From JAQTRU01 sp041645555 (GTDB lineage Bacteria > Patescibacteriota > Patescibacteriia > Patescibacteriales > JAQTRU01), in contig JBAZPX010000001.1 of the NCBI GenBank assembly GCA_041645555.1, positions 62,001 to 126,000 on the forward strand: a stretch of 64,000 bases of DNA. Reading direction: 5' to 3'. Under the pieces are notes generated by a model. That model searched no databases, was not told the DNA's origin, and saw only the letters and a list, made by a program, of their open reading frames with translations. This document shows positions 15,565-22,912 of the stretch, in pieces (the first letter of the stretch is position 1; every line of letters starts with the position of its first letter). A program made the position numbers and the translations under genes.

Positions 15565-17016
15565 ATGGAGTTGAATAAATTAACAATTAAAGAGGCTAGC
15601 CAAAAATTAGCCAAAGGCGAGATAACCTCGGTGGAATTAACTAAGGCCTGTTTGGCGCGCATAAAGGAAGCCGATAAAAAAATCAAAGCTTGTTTAACGG
15701 TTTGCGAAAAAGAGGCTTTAGCTGAAGCTAAGGAAGCTGATAAGCGGCGAGCTAAGGGCGAAAGAAATGATTTGTTAGGTATCCCTTATATAGCCAAAGA
15801 TAATATTTTAACTAAGGGCATAAAAACCACGGCAGCTTCAAAAATTTTAGAAAATTATATTGCGCCTTTTGACGCTACGATCATAAAAAAATTGAAAGAA
15901 GCCGGAGCCGTACTGCTAGCTAAGTCTAATTTAGACGAATTTGCCCATGGCGCTTCTACGGAAAATTCCGCTTTTGGCCCGACTCATAATCCCTGGGATT
16001 TGTCTAGAGTCCCGGGCGGGTCTTCCGGCGGTTCAGCCGCAGCTGTGGCCGCAGATATGTGCCTTTTCGCTTTAGGAACGGATACTGGAGGTTCAATCAG
16101 GTGCCCGGCCAGTTTTTGCGGGGTAGTTGGCCTAAAACCGACTTATGGCCGCAGCTCCCGTTTTGGCCTTATAGCCATGACTTCCTCGACCGATGTGCCC
16201 GGGCCAATAACTAAAACAATAGAAGACGCGGCTATAGTTTTAGAAGCGATTGCCGGCCATGATAAAAATGACGCCACGACTCCGGACGTGGCAGTCCCGG
16301 CTTATGAGAAATTCTTAGGCAAAAGTCTAAAGGGCTTAAAAATCGGCCGGCCCGAAGAATATTTTGGTCAAGGCGTGGAAAGGGGTGTCAAAGAAATGGT
16401 AGAAAAAGCTATGGCCAAATTAGAGGAATTGGGAGCAGAAATTGTGCCCATAAAACTTCCTTATGCCAAATACGGCATTCCGGTTTATTATATAATCACT
16501 CCTTCGGAAATCAGTTCTAATTTAGCCCGTTTTGACGGCATCCGTTATGGCTTTTCTTCCGAACAAGTAAAAGATTTAAAAGAAGTTTATGCCAAAAGCC
16601 GGGGAAAAGGATTTGGGCCGGAAGCCAAGCGCCGGATAATGCTTGGCACCTATGTTTTGTCCGCCGGCTATTATGACGCTTATTATTTAAAAGCGCAGAA
16701 AGTGAGGACGAAAATAAAAGAAGAGCTGGACTTTGAATTGAAAAAATTAGACGCGATTATTACCCCGACCCAGCCCAGCCCGGCTTTTAAAATCGGCGAG
16801 CAATCAGACGACCCTTTAAAAATGTATTTAGAAGATATTTTTGTCACGGGCGCCTCTTTAGCCGGTCTGCCGGCTATATCTGTCCCTTGCGGGTTTTCCG
16901 GAGGCTTGCCCGTTGGTATGCAGTTAATCGGAAAAAGATTTGATGAAGGAATGATTTTAAATATTGCCAACGCCTACGAGAAGGCAGTTGATTGGAAAAA
17001 GAAACCGGAACTTTAA
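15565..17016 (+). CDS. gatA: Asp/Glu-tRNA amidotransferase subunit A
   Basis: A 483-residue amidase-signature enzyme that releases ammonia from glutamine for tRNA amidation. The Ser-cisSer-Lys triad is intact: Lys78 (YIAKDN), Ser153 (GGSSGGSAAAVAA) and Ser177 (DTGGSIR). The C-terminal region (ASLAGLPAISVPCGF, GLPVGMQLIG) is canonical. ATG at 15565 is preferred to the TTG three bases upstream. The spacer after gatC holds AT-rich repeats (AACAATTAACA words). It ends the ligA-gatC-gatA block; about 480 bases of mostly non-coding DNA follow, apart from the broken gene at 17132. Confidence 0.96.
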   Translation: MELNKLTIKEASQKLAKGEITSVELTKACLARIKEADKKIKACLTVCEKEALAEAKEADKRRAKGERNDLLGIPYIAKDNILTKGIKTTAASKILENYIAPFDATIIKKLKEAGAVLLAKSNLDEFAHGASTENSAFGPTHNPWDLSRVPGGSSGGSAAAVAADMCLFALGTDTGGSIRCPASFCGVVGLKPTYGRSSRFGLIAMTSSTDVPGPITKTIEDAAIVLEAIAGHDKNDATTPDVAVPAYEKFLGKSLKGLKIGRPEEYFGQGVERGVKEMVEKAMAKLEELGAEIVPIKLPYAKYGIPVYYIITPSEISSNLARFDGIRYGFSSEQVKDLKEVYAKSRGKGFGPEAKRRIMLGTYVLSAGYYDAYYLKAQKVRTKIKEELDFELKKLDAIITPTQPSPAFKIGEQSDDPLKMYLEDIFVTGASLAGLPAISVPCGFSGGLPVGMQLIGKRFDEGMILNIANAYEKAVDWKKKPEL

Positions 17017-17120
17017 GAATTCTTGTTAAATTGCTAAATAGTTTAGTTTTAAAATACGTAAATTGAACAGTTAAACGAAATTTTGTTTTTTACAATAAAA
17101 TATTTTGAGGGGGTTAAAAA

Positions 17121-17126
17121 AGGAGG
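17121..17126 (+). promoter_or_regulatory. Strong Shine-Dalgarno AGGAGG
   Basis: AGGAGG lies five bases before the ATG at 17132 and is one of the few perfect ribosome-binding sites in a window where most starts have none. It supports translation, past or present, of the interrupted small gene. Confidence 0.65.
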
Positions 17127-17131
17127 AAACA

Positions 17132-17383
17132 ATGAAACAAGGAAAAAATCTGCAAAAAAGATTTACCATTGATACTGTATGGGTATATGCAAAAGTATGG
17201 TTCAAATTTTCTTTTTGACCGATTATATTACTATTGGCCGTTTATCATTTCGGTATGCCCTTCGGGTTGCCTTTAAAATTAGGCATCTTACTCGGAGGGA
17301 TGGCGCTCCTATTCATAACGTCTGGAGCGCTAATTAATTTCATATACTACATCGGGAACATAAAAATTCCAAGAATCTTATAA
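17132..17383 (+). pseudogene. Small membrane-protein gene interrupted by in-frame TGA
   Basis: From ATG 17132 the frame reads 28 codons (MKQGKNLQKRFTIDTVW...FKFSF), meets TGA at 17216-17218, then continues open in the same frame for 54 more codons to TAA at 17381. The second part (PIILLLAVYHFGMP, then LGILLGGMALLFITSGALI, ending NIKIPRIL) would form two membrane helices, so the whole would be an ~83-residue membrane protein. The perfect ribosome-binding site and the continuous frame indicate a real gene. A TGG-to-TGA (Trp) change would explain the stop. It may be a decayed gene, a read-through case or a base error. No family was recognised. It occupies most of the gap between gatA and the tRNA. 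Confidence 0.55.
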
Positions 17384-17389
17384 CCCCTA

Positions 17390-17407
17390 GGGGAATGCAA
17401 ATTCCCC
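17390..17407 (+). terminator. Hairpin with GCAA tetraloop after interrupted gene
   Basis: GGGGAAT-GCAA-ATTCCCC forms a perfect 7-bp stem with a GNRA-type loop seven bases after the TAA at 17383. There is no T-run directly after it, so it may be a stability element rather than a full intrinsic terminator. Confidence 0.45.
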
Positions 17408-17500
17408 TCCCCCTCAAAGTATTTTATGGTGTTGCCTATTTGGTAAACGTTATCTGCTGATAGAAATTAAAATCTGAAATCCGAAATCCGAAATTAATTT

Positions 17501-17585
17501 GGAGAGGTCGCCTAGTGGCCGATGGCGCGCGCTTGGAAAGCGCGTATACCGCAAGGTATCGAGGGTTCGAATCCCTCTCTCTCCG
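17501..17585 (+). tRNA. tRNA-Ser (anticodon GGA)
   Basis: Cloverleaf fits: acceptor GGAGAGG paired with TCTCTCC (17578-17584, one G-U), D-stem GCC/GGC, anticodon stem CGCGC/GCGCG with loop TTGGAAA (anticodon GGA at 17535-17537), a long class II variable arm (TACC-GCAA-GGTA) typical of serine tRNAs, and T-arm GAGGG-TTCGAAT-CCCTC. The discriminator is G at 17585. It is followed by CCG, so CCA is not encoded and must be added after transcription. A partial copy of its 3' end lies at 18293-18311. Confidence 0.96.
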
Positions 17586-17613
17586 CCGTAGAAAGGTTTT
17601 ATTGGATAAATTC

Positions 17614-18153
17614 ATGAGCACGAGAAAATTATTAAGAAAATGGAAGTATCCATTAATATTTCTAGGTATAGTAATTTTATTCGTTTTAGGTTGGAGATTT
17701 CGCCCCAGTGCGATCGATTTTGGGCCTTTTGAATTAGCGCCAATACCAAATAATACTGAGACAATAGAAAGGCCATACTTAGGTATTACAGAGATAAAAA
17801 TTAAGGAAATGTCACCAACAAATCTAGTCATTGAAAGTACTCTAAAAAATACTGGCACAATTCCTGCGAATAACATCAAAATTTTACCTTATTACACCAT
17901 TAATGGGAAAGAGAAAACCAATCTTTTAATAGAAAACTTGCCCACATATCTTATGCCACAACCCAGTTATGCTACATATATTTTGAGAATTGGGGGACAT
18001 AATTTTAGCCAACTTGATCTGAAAAATGTTTTTATTTTGACCTTAAAAATCAGTTATGATGGACTTACAACCAGCGATTATACAACTACCGTGAGTGCAA
18101 AATATAACTCCGTCGATAGAGCATTTGATATAACTGGTGGGGATATTGATTAA
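17614..18153 (+). CDS. Hypothetical membrane-anchored protein next to tRNA-Ser
   Basis: A 179-residue protein with a basic N-terminus (MSTRKLLRKWKY), one hydrophobic helix (PLIFLGIVILFVLGW) and an extracytoplasmic part that looks beta-rich (for example KIKEMSPTNLVIESTLKNTG), resembling CARDB/late-embryogenesis-like adhesion modules. The ATG at 17614 is chosen because the frame further upstream runs through the tRNA. No family was firmly recognised. It sits between the tRNA and a partial copy of the tRNA 3' end, so it may have been carried in on a small inserted element. Confidence 0.6.
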   Translation: MSTRKLLRKWKYPLIFLGIVILFVLGWRFRPSAIDFGPFELAPIPNNTETIERPYLGITEIKIKEMSPTNLVIESTLKNTGTIPANNIKILPYYTINGKEKTNLLIENLPTYLMPQPSYATYILRIGGHNFSQLDLKNVFILTLKISYDGLTTSDYTTTVSAKYNSVDRAFDITGGDID

Positions 18154-18292
18154 TCCTCCGCCCAAGTACTTAATTCTAAGACAAAAAATGTACTAAAATA
18201 CGCTTGCGGGATTTGAGTCTGCGGATACCTAACTTGAATGTCCGGCACATGATGAAATGATGCCTAGAGCCCCATTTCGGCACCGAGGAGTT

Positions 18293-18311
18293 TTCGAATC
18301 CCTCTCTCCGC
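18293..18311 (+). repeat. Partial duplicate of tRNA-Ser 3' end (att-like direct repeat)
   Basis: TTCGAATCCCTCTCTCCGC repeats the T-loop to discriminator region of tRNA-Ser (17566-17586) with a two-base (CT) deletion. Integrated elements typically regenerate the tRNA 3' end and leave such a copy at their far boundary. No integrase is present in the ~725 bases between the copies, so an old, reduced insertion or a degenerate second tRNA are the options. Confidence 0.6.
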
Positions 18312-18333
18312 TTTTAAACTATCCCTGCTTTTA

Positions 18334-18342
18334 TGTTATAAT
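18334..18342 (+). promoter_or_regulatory. Extended -10 promoter before the AbrB-like gene
   Basis: TGTTATAAT combines an extended -10 (TGn) with a perfect TATAAT about 42 bases before the ATG at 18384. A small hairpin (CAGAG-CTAA-CTCTG, 18350-18363) lies in the presumed leader. It probably drives the AbrB-like gene and perhaps the glycan cluster behind it. Confidence 0.5.
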
Positions 18343-18383
18343 TTAATTACAGAGCTAACTCTGCAATTAATTGTTTTTGCCTT

Positions 18384-18590
18384 ATGGCGCGCAAGAAACT
18401 AGAAGAAAGAAATATAAGAAAATTGGCTAAAGTTGGCGGGAAAAGAACCTATAGCCCTACTTTGCCGATTGAGGCAGTCAGGGAATTTGGCTGGAAGGAA
18501 GGCCAGAAGGTGGTTGTTGAAGTGGACAAAAAGAGGCAAAGGTTTATAATAAAAGACTGGCCCGTCTCATCGGCGGACAAGAGGAAATAA
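18384..18590 (+). CDS. AbrB/SpoVT-like DNA-binding protein
   Basis: A 68-residue protein. The core YSPTLPIEAVREFGWKEGQKVVVEVDKK fits the swapped-hairpin SpoVT-AbrB fold: beta strand, an alpha helix with the xLPxxxxxxxGxxxGxxV pattern, then strands ending RFIIKDW. Such small proteins act as dimeric transcription regulators or antitoxin-like factors. No toxin gene follows; the next gene, four bases later, is a glycosyltransferase. It may therefore regulate the downstream glycan cluster; that link is inferred from position only. Confidence 0.7.
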   Translation: MARKKLEERNIRKLAKVGGKRTYSPTLPIEAVREFGWKEGQKVVVEVDKKRQRFIIKDWPVSSADKRK

Positions 18591-18594
18591 TCAT

Positions 18595-19677
18595 ATGAAA
18601 TTGCTTATTTTAACGCAAAAAGTCGATATTGATGATGATATTTTGGGGTTTTTTCATGATTGGATAAAAGAATTTGCCAAGCATTGCGAGAGGGTTACAG
18701 TAGTTTGTTTGCAGCGGGGTAGGTATGAACTTCCAAAAAATGTAAGAGTATTGTCTTTGGGCAAAGACGAATTTTTACGTTTAGGCAAATATTCTGGTTT
18801 TATCCGCAAGTTAGTGGCTACCCTCAGATTTTATAACTGTATAATCCAGGAAAGAAAAAAATATGATAAGGTTTTTGTGCATATGAATCCGGAGTACATC
18901 GTTTTGGGAGGAATTTTTTGGAAATTAGGCGGAAAAAAAATTGCTTTATGGTATACGCATAAAGCGGTTGATTTAAAGCTAAAGTTAGCCGCCAAATTAG
19001 CTGATATTATTTTTACGGCGTCAGAAGAAAGTTTTCGGCTGCCAAGCAGAAAAGTAAAAATTGTTGGTCATGGAATAAATATAGAAAGATTCCAAGTCCA
19101 ATCCCGGGCGCCCGGGGTTGAAATAATAAATAATAATAAGTTTATAATTATTACGGTAGGAAGAATTTCGCCGGTCAAGGATTATGAGACAATGATTAAA
19201 GCGATTTATATTCTGAATAACCAAGGAATTAAAAATATCGAATTAGATATTATTGGCGCAGTGGTCTTAAAAAATCAGGAGAGTTATCTTAATGCCCTAA
19301 AAGATATGGTTGAAAAAATGCAGTTAGCCGAAAAAGTAAAATTTTTAGGTTCAATTCCGCACTATAAAATTCCGGAATACCTGGGGAAAAGCGATTTGTT
19401 TATTAATCTTAGTAAAACAGGGAGCGTTGACAAAGCCGTGCTTGAAGCTATGGCTTGCGGCTGTTTGCCCCTCTCTAGCAACGAATCTTTTAAAAAGATA
19501 ATACCAGACGAACTAATTGTGGCTAAAAATAATCCGGAGAAATTAGCGGAGAAAATAAGGGAAATAATAGGAAAGCAGAAAGAGGAAAGAGATAGAATTA
19601 CCCAAAAATTAAGGCAGATTGTGATGGGAAATCATAATTTAAATAATTTAATAAAGACTATAGTAAAAGAGATTTAA
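18595..19677 (+). CDS. Glycosyltransferase family 4 (GT-B)
   Basis: A 360-residue cytoplasmic glycosyltransferase. The N-terminal half starts MKLLILTQKVDIDDDILGFF. The C-terminal donor-binding half has IITVGRISPVKDYETMIKA (about 185-203) and the acidic motif region SVDKAVLEAMACGCLPL (about 283-299), as in GT4 enzymes that transfer sugars from nucleotide donors in glycan synthesis. It starts four bases after the AbrB-like gene and ends one base before the nitroreductase start, so they are probably cotranscribed. Donor and acceptor are unknown. Confidence 0.88.
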   Translation: MKLLILTQKVDIDDDILGFFHDWIKEFAKHCERVTVVCLQRGRYELPKNVRVLSLGKDEFLRLGKYSGFIRKLVATLRFYNCIIQERKKYDKVFVHMNPEYIVLGGIFWKLGGKKIALWYTHKAVDLKLKLAAKLADIIFTASEESFRLPSRKVKIVGHGINIERFQVQSRAPGVEIINNNKFIIITVGRISPVKDYETMIKAIYILNNQGIKNIELDIIGAVVLKNQESYLNALKDMVEKMQLAEKVKFLGSIPHYKIPEYLGKSDLFINLSKTGSVDKAVLEAMACGCLPLSSNESFKKIIPDELIVAKNNPEKLAEKIREIIGKQKEERDRITQKLRQIVMGNHNLNNLIKTIVKEI

Positions 19678-19678
19678 T

Positions 19679-20323
19679 ATGGAATTAGAAGAAGCTATAA
19701 AAGGGAGAAGGAGCGTCCGAAAGTTTTCTGATAAAGAATTAGAAAAAGGAATTTTAGAAAGAATTATTAAGGCCGGAAATTGCGCCCCCAGCCATTGTAA
19801 TACCCAGGGATGGAAATTTATATTTGTGGATGATCATAAGATAAAAGAAAAAATATATGCGGCGGGCGGTTCTTATGCGATAAAAGACGCCCCCTATGGA
19901 ATTTTAGTTTTATACAACACGGCTTTAAGCGATAATTTAGAATATCGGGATTGGATTCAAAGCAGTGCGGCGGCTATCCAAAACATGTTATTGACTATTT
20001 ATAATCTGGGATTGGGCGCTTGCTGGATTTGTCATCTGCCCAATAAAAGAACCTTAAGGAAAATTTTCAATATTCCAAAAAATTATTCTCCTATCGCTTA
20101 TATAATTTTCGGTTATCCGAAAGAAGGGCTTCACGAGATGCCGCGGAAGCATGAGATAAATGAAGTTTTAGCTATTAATAAATTTATTTGGCCCAAAGAA
20201 AATGTTCCGGCTAAAATTTATCTAAAGAGAGTCTCTAAAAGAATATACTTTATTCTGCCCTCCTTTATAAAAAAATTAATTATGCCTTTAACCGATAAAT
20301 TTGTTAAAAAATTTCATAATTAA
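19679..20323 (+). CDS. Nitroreductase family flavoprotein
   Basis: A 214-residue protein with the nitroreductase N-terminus (EEAIKGRRSVRKFSDKEL, the RRSxRxF phosphate-contacting motif), APSHCNTQGWKFIFV, an SSAAAIQNMLLTIYNLGLGACWI helix and the late segment PIAYIIFGYPKEG. Such FMN enzymes use NAD(P)H to reduce diverse substrates. The C-terminal ~40 residues are basic and hydrophobic (IKKLIMPLTDKFVKKF), possibly a membrane-associated extension. The position between two glycosyltransferases suggests a role in modifying a glycan precursor, which is an inference. Confidence 0.85.
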   Translation: MELEEAIKGRRSVRKFSDKELEKGILERIIKAGNCAPSHCNTQGWKFIFVDDHKIKEKIYAAGGSYAIKDAPYGILVLYNTALSDNLEYRDWIQSSAAAIQNMLLTIYNLGLGACWICHLPNKRTLRKIFNIPKNYSPIAYIIFGYPKEGLHEMPRKHEINEVLAINKFIWPKENVPAKIYLKRVSKRIYFILPSFIKKLIMPLTDKFVKKFHN

Positions 20324-20327
20324 ACAT

Positions 20328-21263
20328 ATGAAAATAAAAAAAATTTCAATTATTATTCCGGTTTACAATGAAGAAAAATCCGTGACCCAGCTGCATCAAG
20401 AAATTATAGAGGTAATGGGTAGATCAAATTATTCTTATGAGATTATTTTTGTTGATGATGGGTCAAGCGACAGAACTCTTATGGAATTAAAGAAATTATC
20501 CCCCCTTACGGTTATTTCTTTTACCAGAAATTTTGGCAAATCCCAGGCTTTGCAGGCTGGTTTTAATGAAGCCAGCGGCGATTATATCATTACGCTTGAC
20601 GGTGATTTGCAAGATGACCCGAAAGAGATACCTAACTTTATTAGATTATTGGAAGACGGCTCGGATTTAGTTTGCGGTTGGAAATATAAAAGATTAGACA
20701 GTTTCAGAAGAAGACTTGTTTCTAAAATTGCCAATAGCATGACTAAATATTTTACCAGGACCTCGGTGCACGATATGAATTGTTGTTTTAAAGGATATAA
20801 GCGGGAAGTAATTAGAGAATTGCATTTATTCGGGGATATGCACAGGTATATTCCGGCTATTGTTTCTAATTTGGGTTTTATTATTAGCGAAGTAAAGGTT
20901 AATCATCGTCCTCGGATGCACGGAAAATCAAAATATGGTTTGAAGAGATTATTAAATGGGTTATTTGATTTTATTACCTTGCTGTTCTTGCGGCGGTTTA
21001 CTGATCGGCCGATGTATTTTTTCGGTTTTTACGGCTTGATCCTTTTTCTTATCGGATTTGCCATTTTATTTTACCTTAGTTGGATAAAAATTTTTCAGGG
21101 AGTTTTAATTGGTAGCCGGCCATTATTATTTTTGGGCATACTTATGGTTTTTGTGGGTGTACAGTCATTTTCCTCGGGCTGCCTCAGTGAATTAGTGATT
21201 CGCCAAGGCAATTCTAACAAAAAAAATTATATTATAAAAAAGAAGATAAAAAATGAAAAATAA
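20328..21263 (+). CDS. GT2 glycosyltransferase, polyprenyl-phosphate type (GtrB/ArnC-like)
   Basis: A 311-residue enzyme. The GT-A catalytic domain has IIIPVYNEEKSV, VDDGSSDRT and the metal-binding LDGDLQDDP, followed by a conserved NHRPRMHGKSKYG stretch. Two C-terminal membrane helices (about 225-250 and 262-285) match the GtrB/DPM1-like group that charges undecaprenyl phosphate with a sugar. ATG at 20328 is preferred to an earlier in-frame TTG at 20301, which would overlap the upstream gene. It could supply lipid-linked sugar to the GT-C enzymes and GtrA proteins downstream. Confidence 0.88.
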   Translation: MKIKKISIIIPVYNEEKSVTQLHQEIIEVMGRSNYSYEIIFVDDGSSDRTLMELKKLSPLTVISFTRNFGKSQALQAGFNEASGDYIITLDGDLQDDPKEIPNFIRLLEDGSDLVCGWKYKRLDSFRRRLVSKIANSMTKYFTRTSVHDMNCCFKGYKREVIRELHLFGDMHRYIPAIVSNLGFIISEVKVNHRPRMHGKSKYGLKRLLNGLFDFITLLFLRRFTDRPMYFFGFYGLILFLIGFAILFYLSWIKIFQGVLIGSRPLLFLGILMVFVGVQSFSSGCLSELVIRQGNSNKKNYIIKKKIKNEK

Positions 21264-21272
21264 AGGATTTGT

Positions 21273-22910
21273 ATGTCAATTATTGAAAATAATATTTTTT
21301 TAAAAACAGTCTTGGCGAATACCCCGCGTCTCTTAGGACAGTTAAACCGCAATCCTCTGTCTCTCTCTTATGGCTCTTTTGACCGGGCTTATTGGCATTA
21401 TCGCACTAATGATATAAGTAATATTCGGTATCAGGAAGCTGTTTTAACTTTGGCCTTGCTTTATACTTACGATTTTACCGGCAATATCTATTATAAGAAT
21501 AAACGCTTATTGGAGTGGATTAATGCTTCTCTAGAGTTTACTTTGTCGATCCAAAATAAAGACGGGTCCTTTAATGAGTGGTATCTTAATGAACGGTCTT
21601 ATGTCGGCACTTCTTTTGCTTCCGCGGCCTTAGCCGAAGTCCTTATCATATTGGGGGAGGACAATATAAGAGAATATGGAAAAATTTTAAATCGGTTGGA
21701 TAGAGCGGCAGATTGGATTACAAAACATACTGAAGAATTAGTTTTTAACCAACTGGCCGGAAGCGTTTTAGCTTTAGCCAGGATTGCTAAATTAACTGGC
21801 AACGATAACTATTGGCTCGCCAGTCGGAAAAAATTAGCTATAATTGAAAAAAATCAGTCGCCAGAAGGATGGTGGAGCGAATATGGCGGACCGGATATTG
21901 GTTATTTATCTTTAATGGTTGATTATTTAGTTAAATATTATCAAATAGAGAAGTTGGAGAGTGTTTTAGCTGTTTTAAAAAATGCCAGCGCTTTTTTAGT
22001 TAACTTCCTGCATCCGAATCTAACCAGCGGCGGAGAATATATGTCCCGCAATACAGAATATATAATTCCTTCTGGTTTCGCTTATCTTTCTGAACTGGAC
22101 AGAAATGCGAAAATTATTACGGCTTTTAACTCCAGTTCCTTAGAAGCAGGCACCGGTTTAGGCCCGACCAGTCTTGACGACAGATACCTTTGCTATATTC
22201 TTTATAATTGGCTGCAAGCGGGAATTTTTTTGGGCAGAAGTAATAATGGACCCGGCGTTGATATTAAAAATTATTTGAAAGATAGAAGATTTGATATATT
22301 TTTTAAAGATTCCAGTTTAAGAGTTAAGCAAAACGATAAATATTATTTTGTGGCTAATTTATATAAAGGCGGCACCTTTAGGTTATATGCAGCCGGGAAG
22401 GAATGTCTTGATTCGGGAGTTGAAATTAAATATAAGAAGCAAAGATTAACTGCCAACGTGCTCGATTACAGCAACAAAATTGAAAATAAAGCAGATTCTC
22501 TAGAAGTAAGAGGTACCTTGAAGCCCGTGAAAGAACCGCTTATGAAAACACCGATAATGATTTTATTTAAATCATTCCAATTGATATTTGGCCGAGCAGA
22601 CGGACTGCAAATATTTTTGAAGGATTTCTTAAGGAACGAAATGATTACCCACAAGAAAAAAAATTCGGCCGGAATTTTATTTAAGCGTAAATTTATTATT
22701 GCCGAAAACAGCATTGCCATAGAAGATGAAGTGGGGGAGCGGATTTTAGAAAAAGATTTTTATTGCGGCCTAAAAGATTCTTATAATTTTATTCCCAGTT
22801 CTAAATATTTTACTGTTCAAGAAATAAACAATAAAAGTGGTCTAGACGGCAAACAATATTTTTCCGCCCAAAAAGGAAGTTCCCTGCGACGTATTTGTAA
22901 TTTTGACTAA
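21273..22910 (+). CDS. Unknown protein, possible helical-toroid / heparinase-like
   Basis: A 545-residue protein without signal peptide or clear membrane segment. The first ~320 residues are rich in helices with recurring aromatic/glycine motifs (AYWHYRTND, QNKDGSFNEWYLNERSYVG, SPEGWWSEYGGPDIGYLSL, LHPNLTSGGEYMSRN), a pattern seen in (alpha/alpha) toroid enzymes such as polysaccharide lyases and terpenoid-type barrels. The last ~200 residues are beta-rich, as in heparinase II/III-like proteins. I did not recognise a specific family or catalytic residues. Its place between a GT2 and a GT39-like gene suggests a role in modifying or trimming the glycan. Confidence 0.6.
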   Translation: MSIIENNIFLKTVLANTPRLLGQLNRNPLSLSYGSFDRAYWHYRTNDISNIRYQEAVLTLALLYTYDFTGNIYYKNKRLLEWINASLEFTLSIQNKDGSFNEWYLNERSYVGTSFASAALAEVLIILGEDNIREYGKILNRLDRAADWITKHTEELVFNQLAGSVLALARIAKLTGNDNYWLASRKKLAIIEKNQSPEGWWSEYGGPDIGYLSLMVDYLVKYYQIEKLESVLAVLKNASAFLVNFLHPNLTSGGEYMSRNTEYIIPSGFAYLSELDRNAKIITAFNSSSLEAGTGLGPTSLDDRYLCYILYNWLQAGIFLGRSNNGPGVDIKNYLKDRRFDIFFKDSSLRVKQNDKYYFVANLYKGGTFRLYAAGKECLDSGVEIKYKKQRLTANVLDYSNKIENKADSLEVRGTLKPVKEPLMKTPIMILFKSFQLIFGRADGLQIFLKDFLRNEMITHKKKNSAGILFKRKFIIAENSIAIEDEVGERILEKDFYCGLKDSYNFIPSSKYFTVQEINNKSGLDGKQYFSAQKGSSLRRICNFD

Positions 22911-22912
22911 CT

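Noticed and set aside
17216..17218. TGA read as an amino acid (alternative genetic code)
   Set aside because: Clear genes end in TGA (ligA, pseB, the deacetylase and others), so the code is standard; the TGA here is treated as an interruption.
17515..17613. Reading frame extending the 17614 gene upstream through the tRNA
   Set aside because: It translates tRNA-Ser itself (giving the RGFESLSLR type of peptide), so the start inside the tRNA is not real; ATG 17614 is used instead.
17436..17879. 147-codon frame on the - strand
   Set aside because: It runs across the antisense strand of the tRNA and the membrane-protein gene and shows no family signature.
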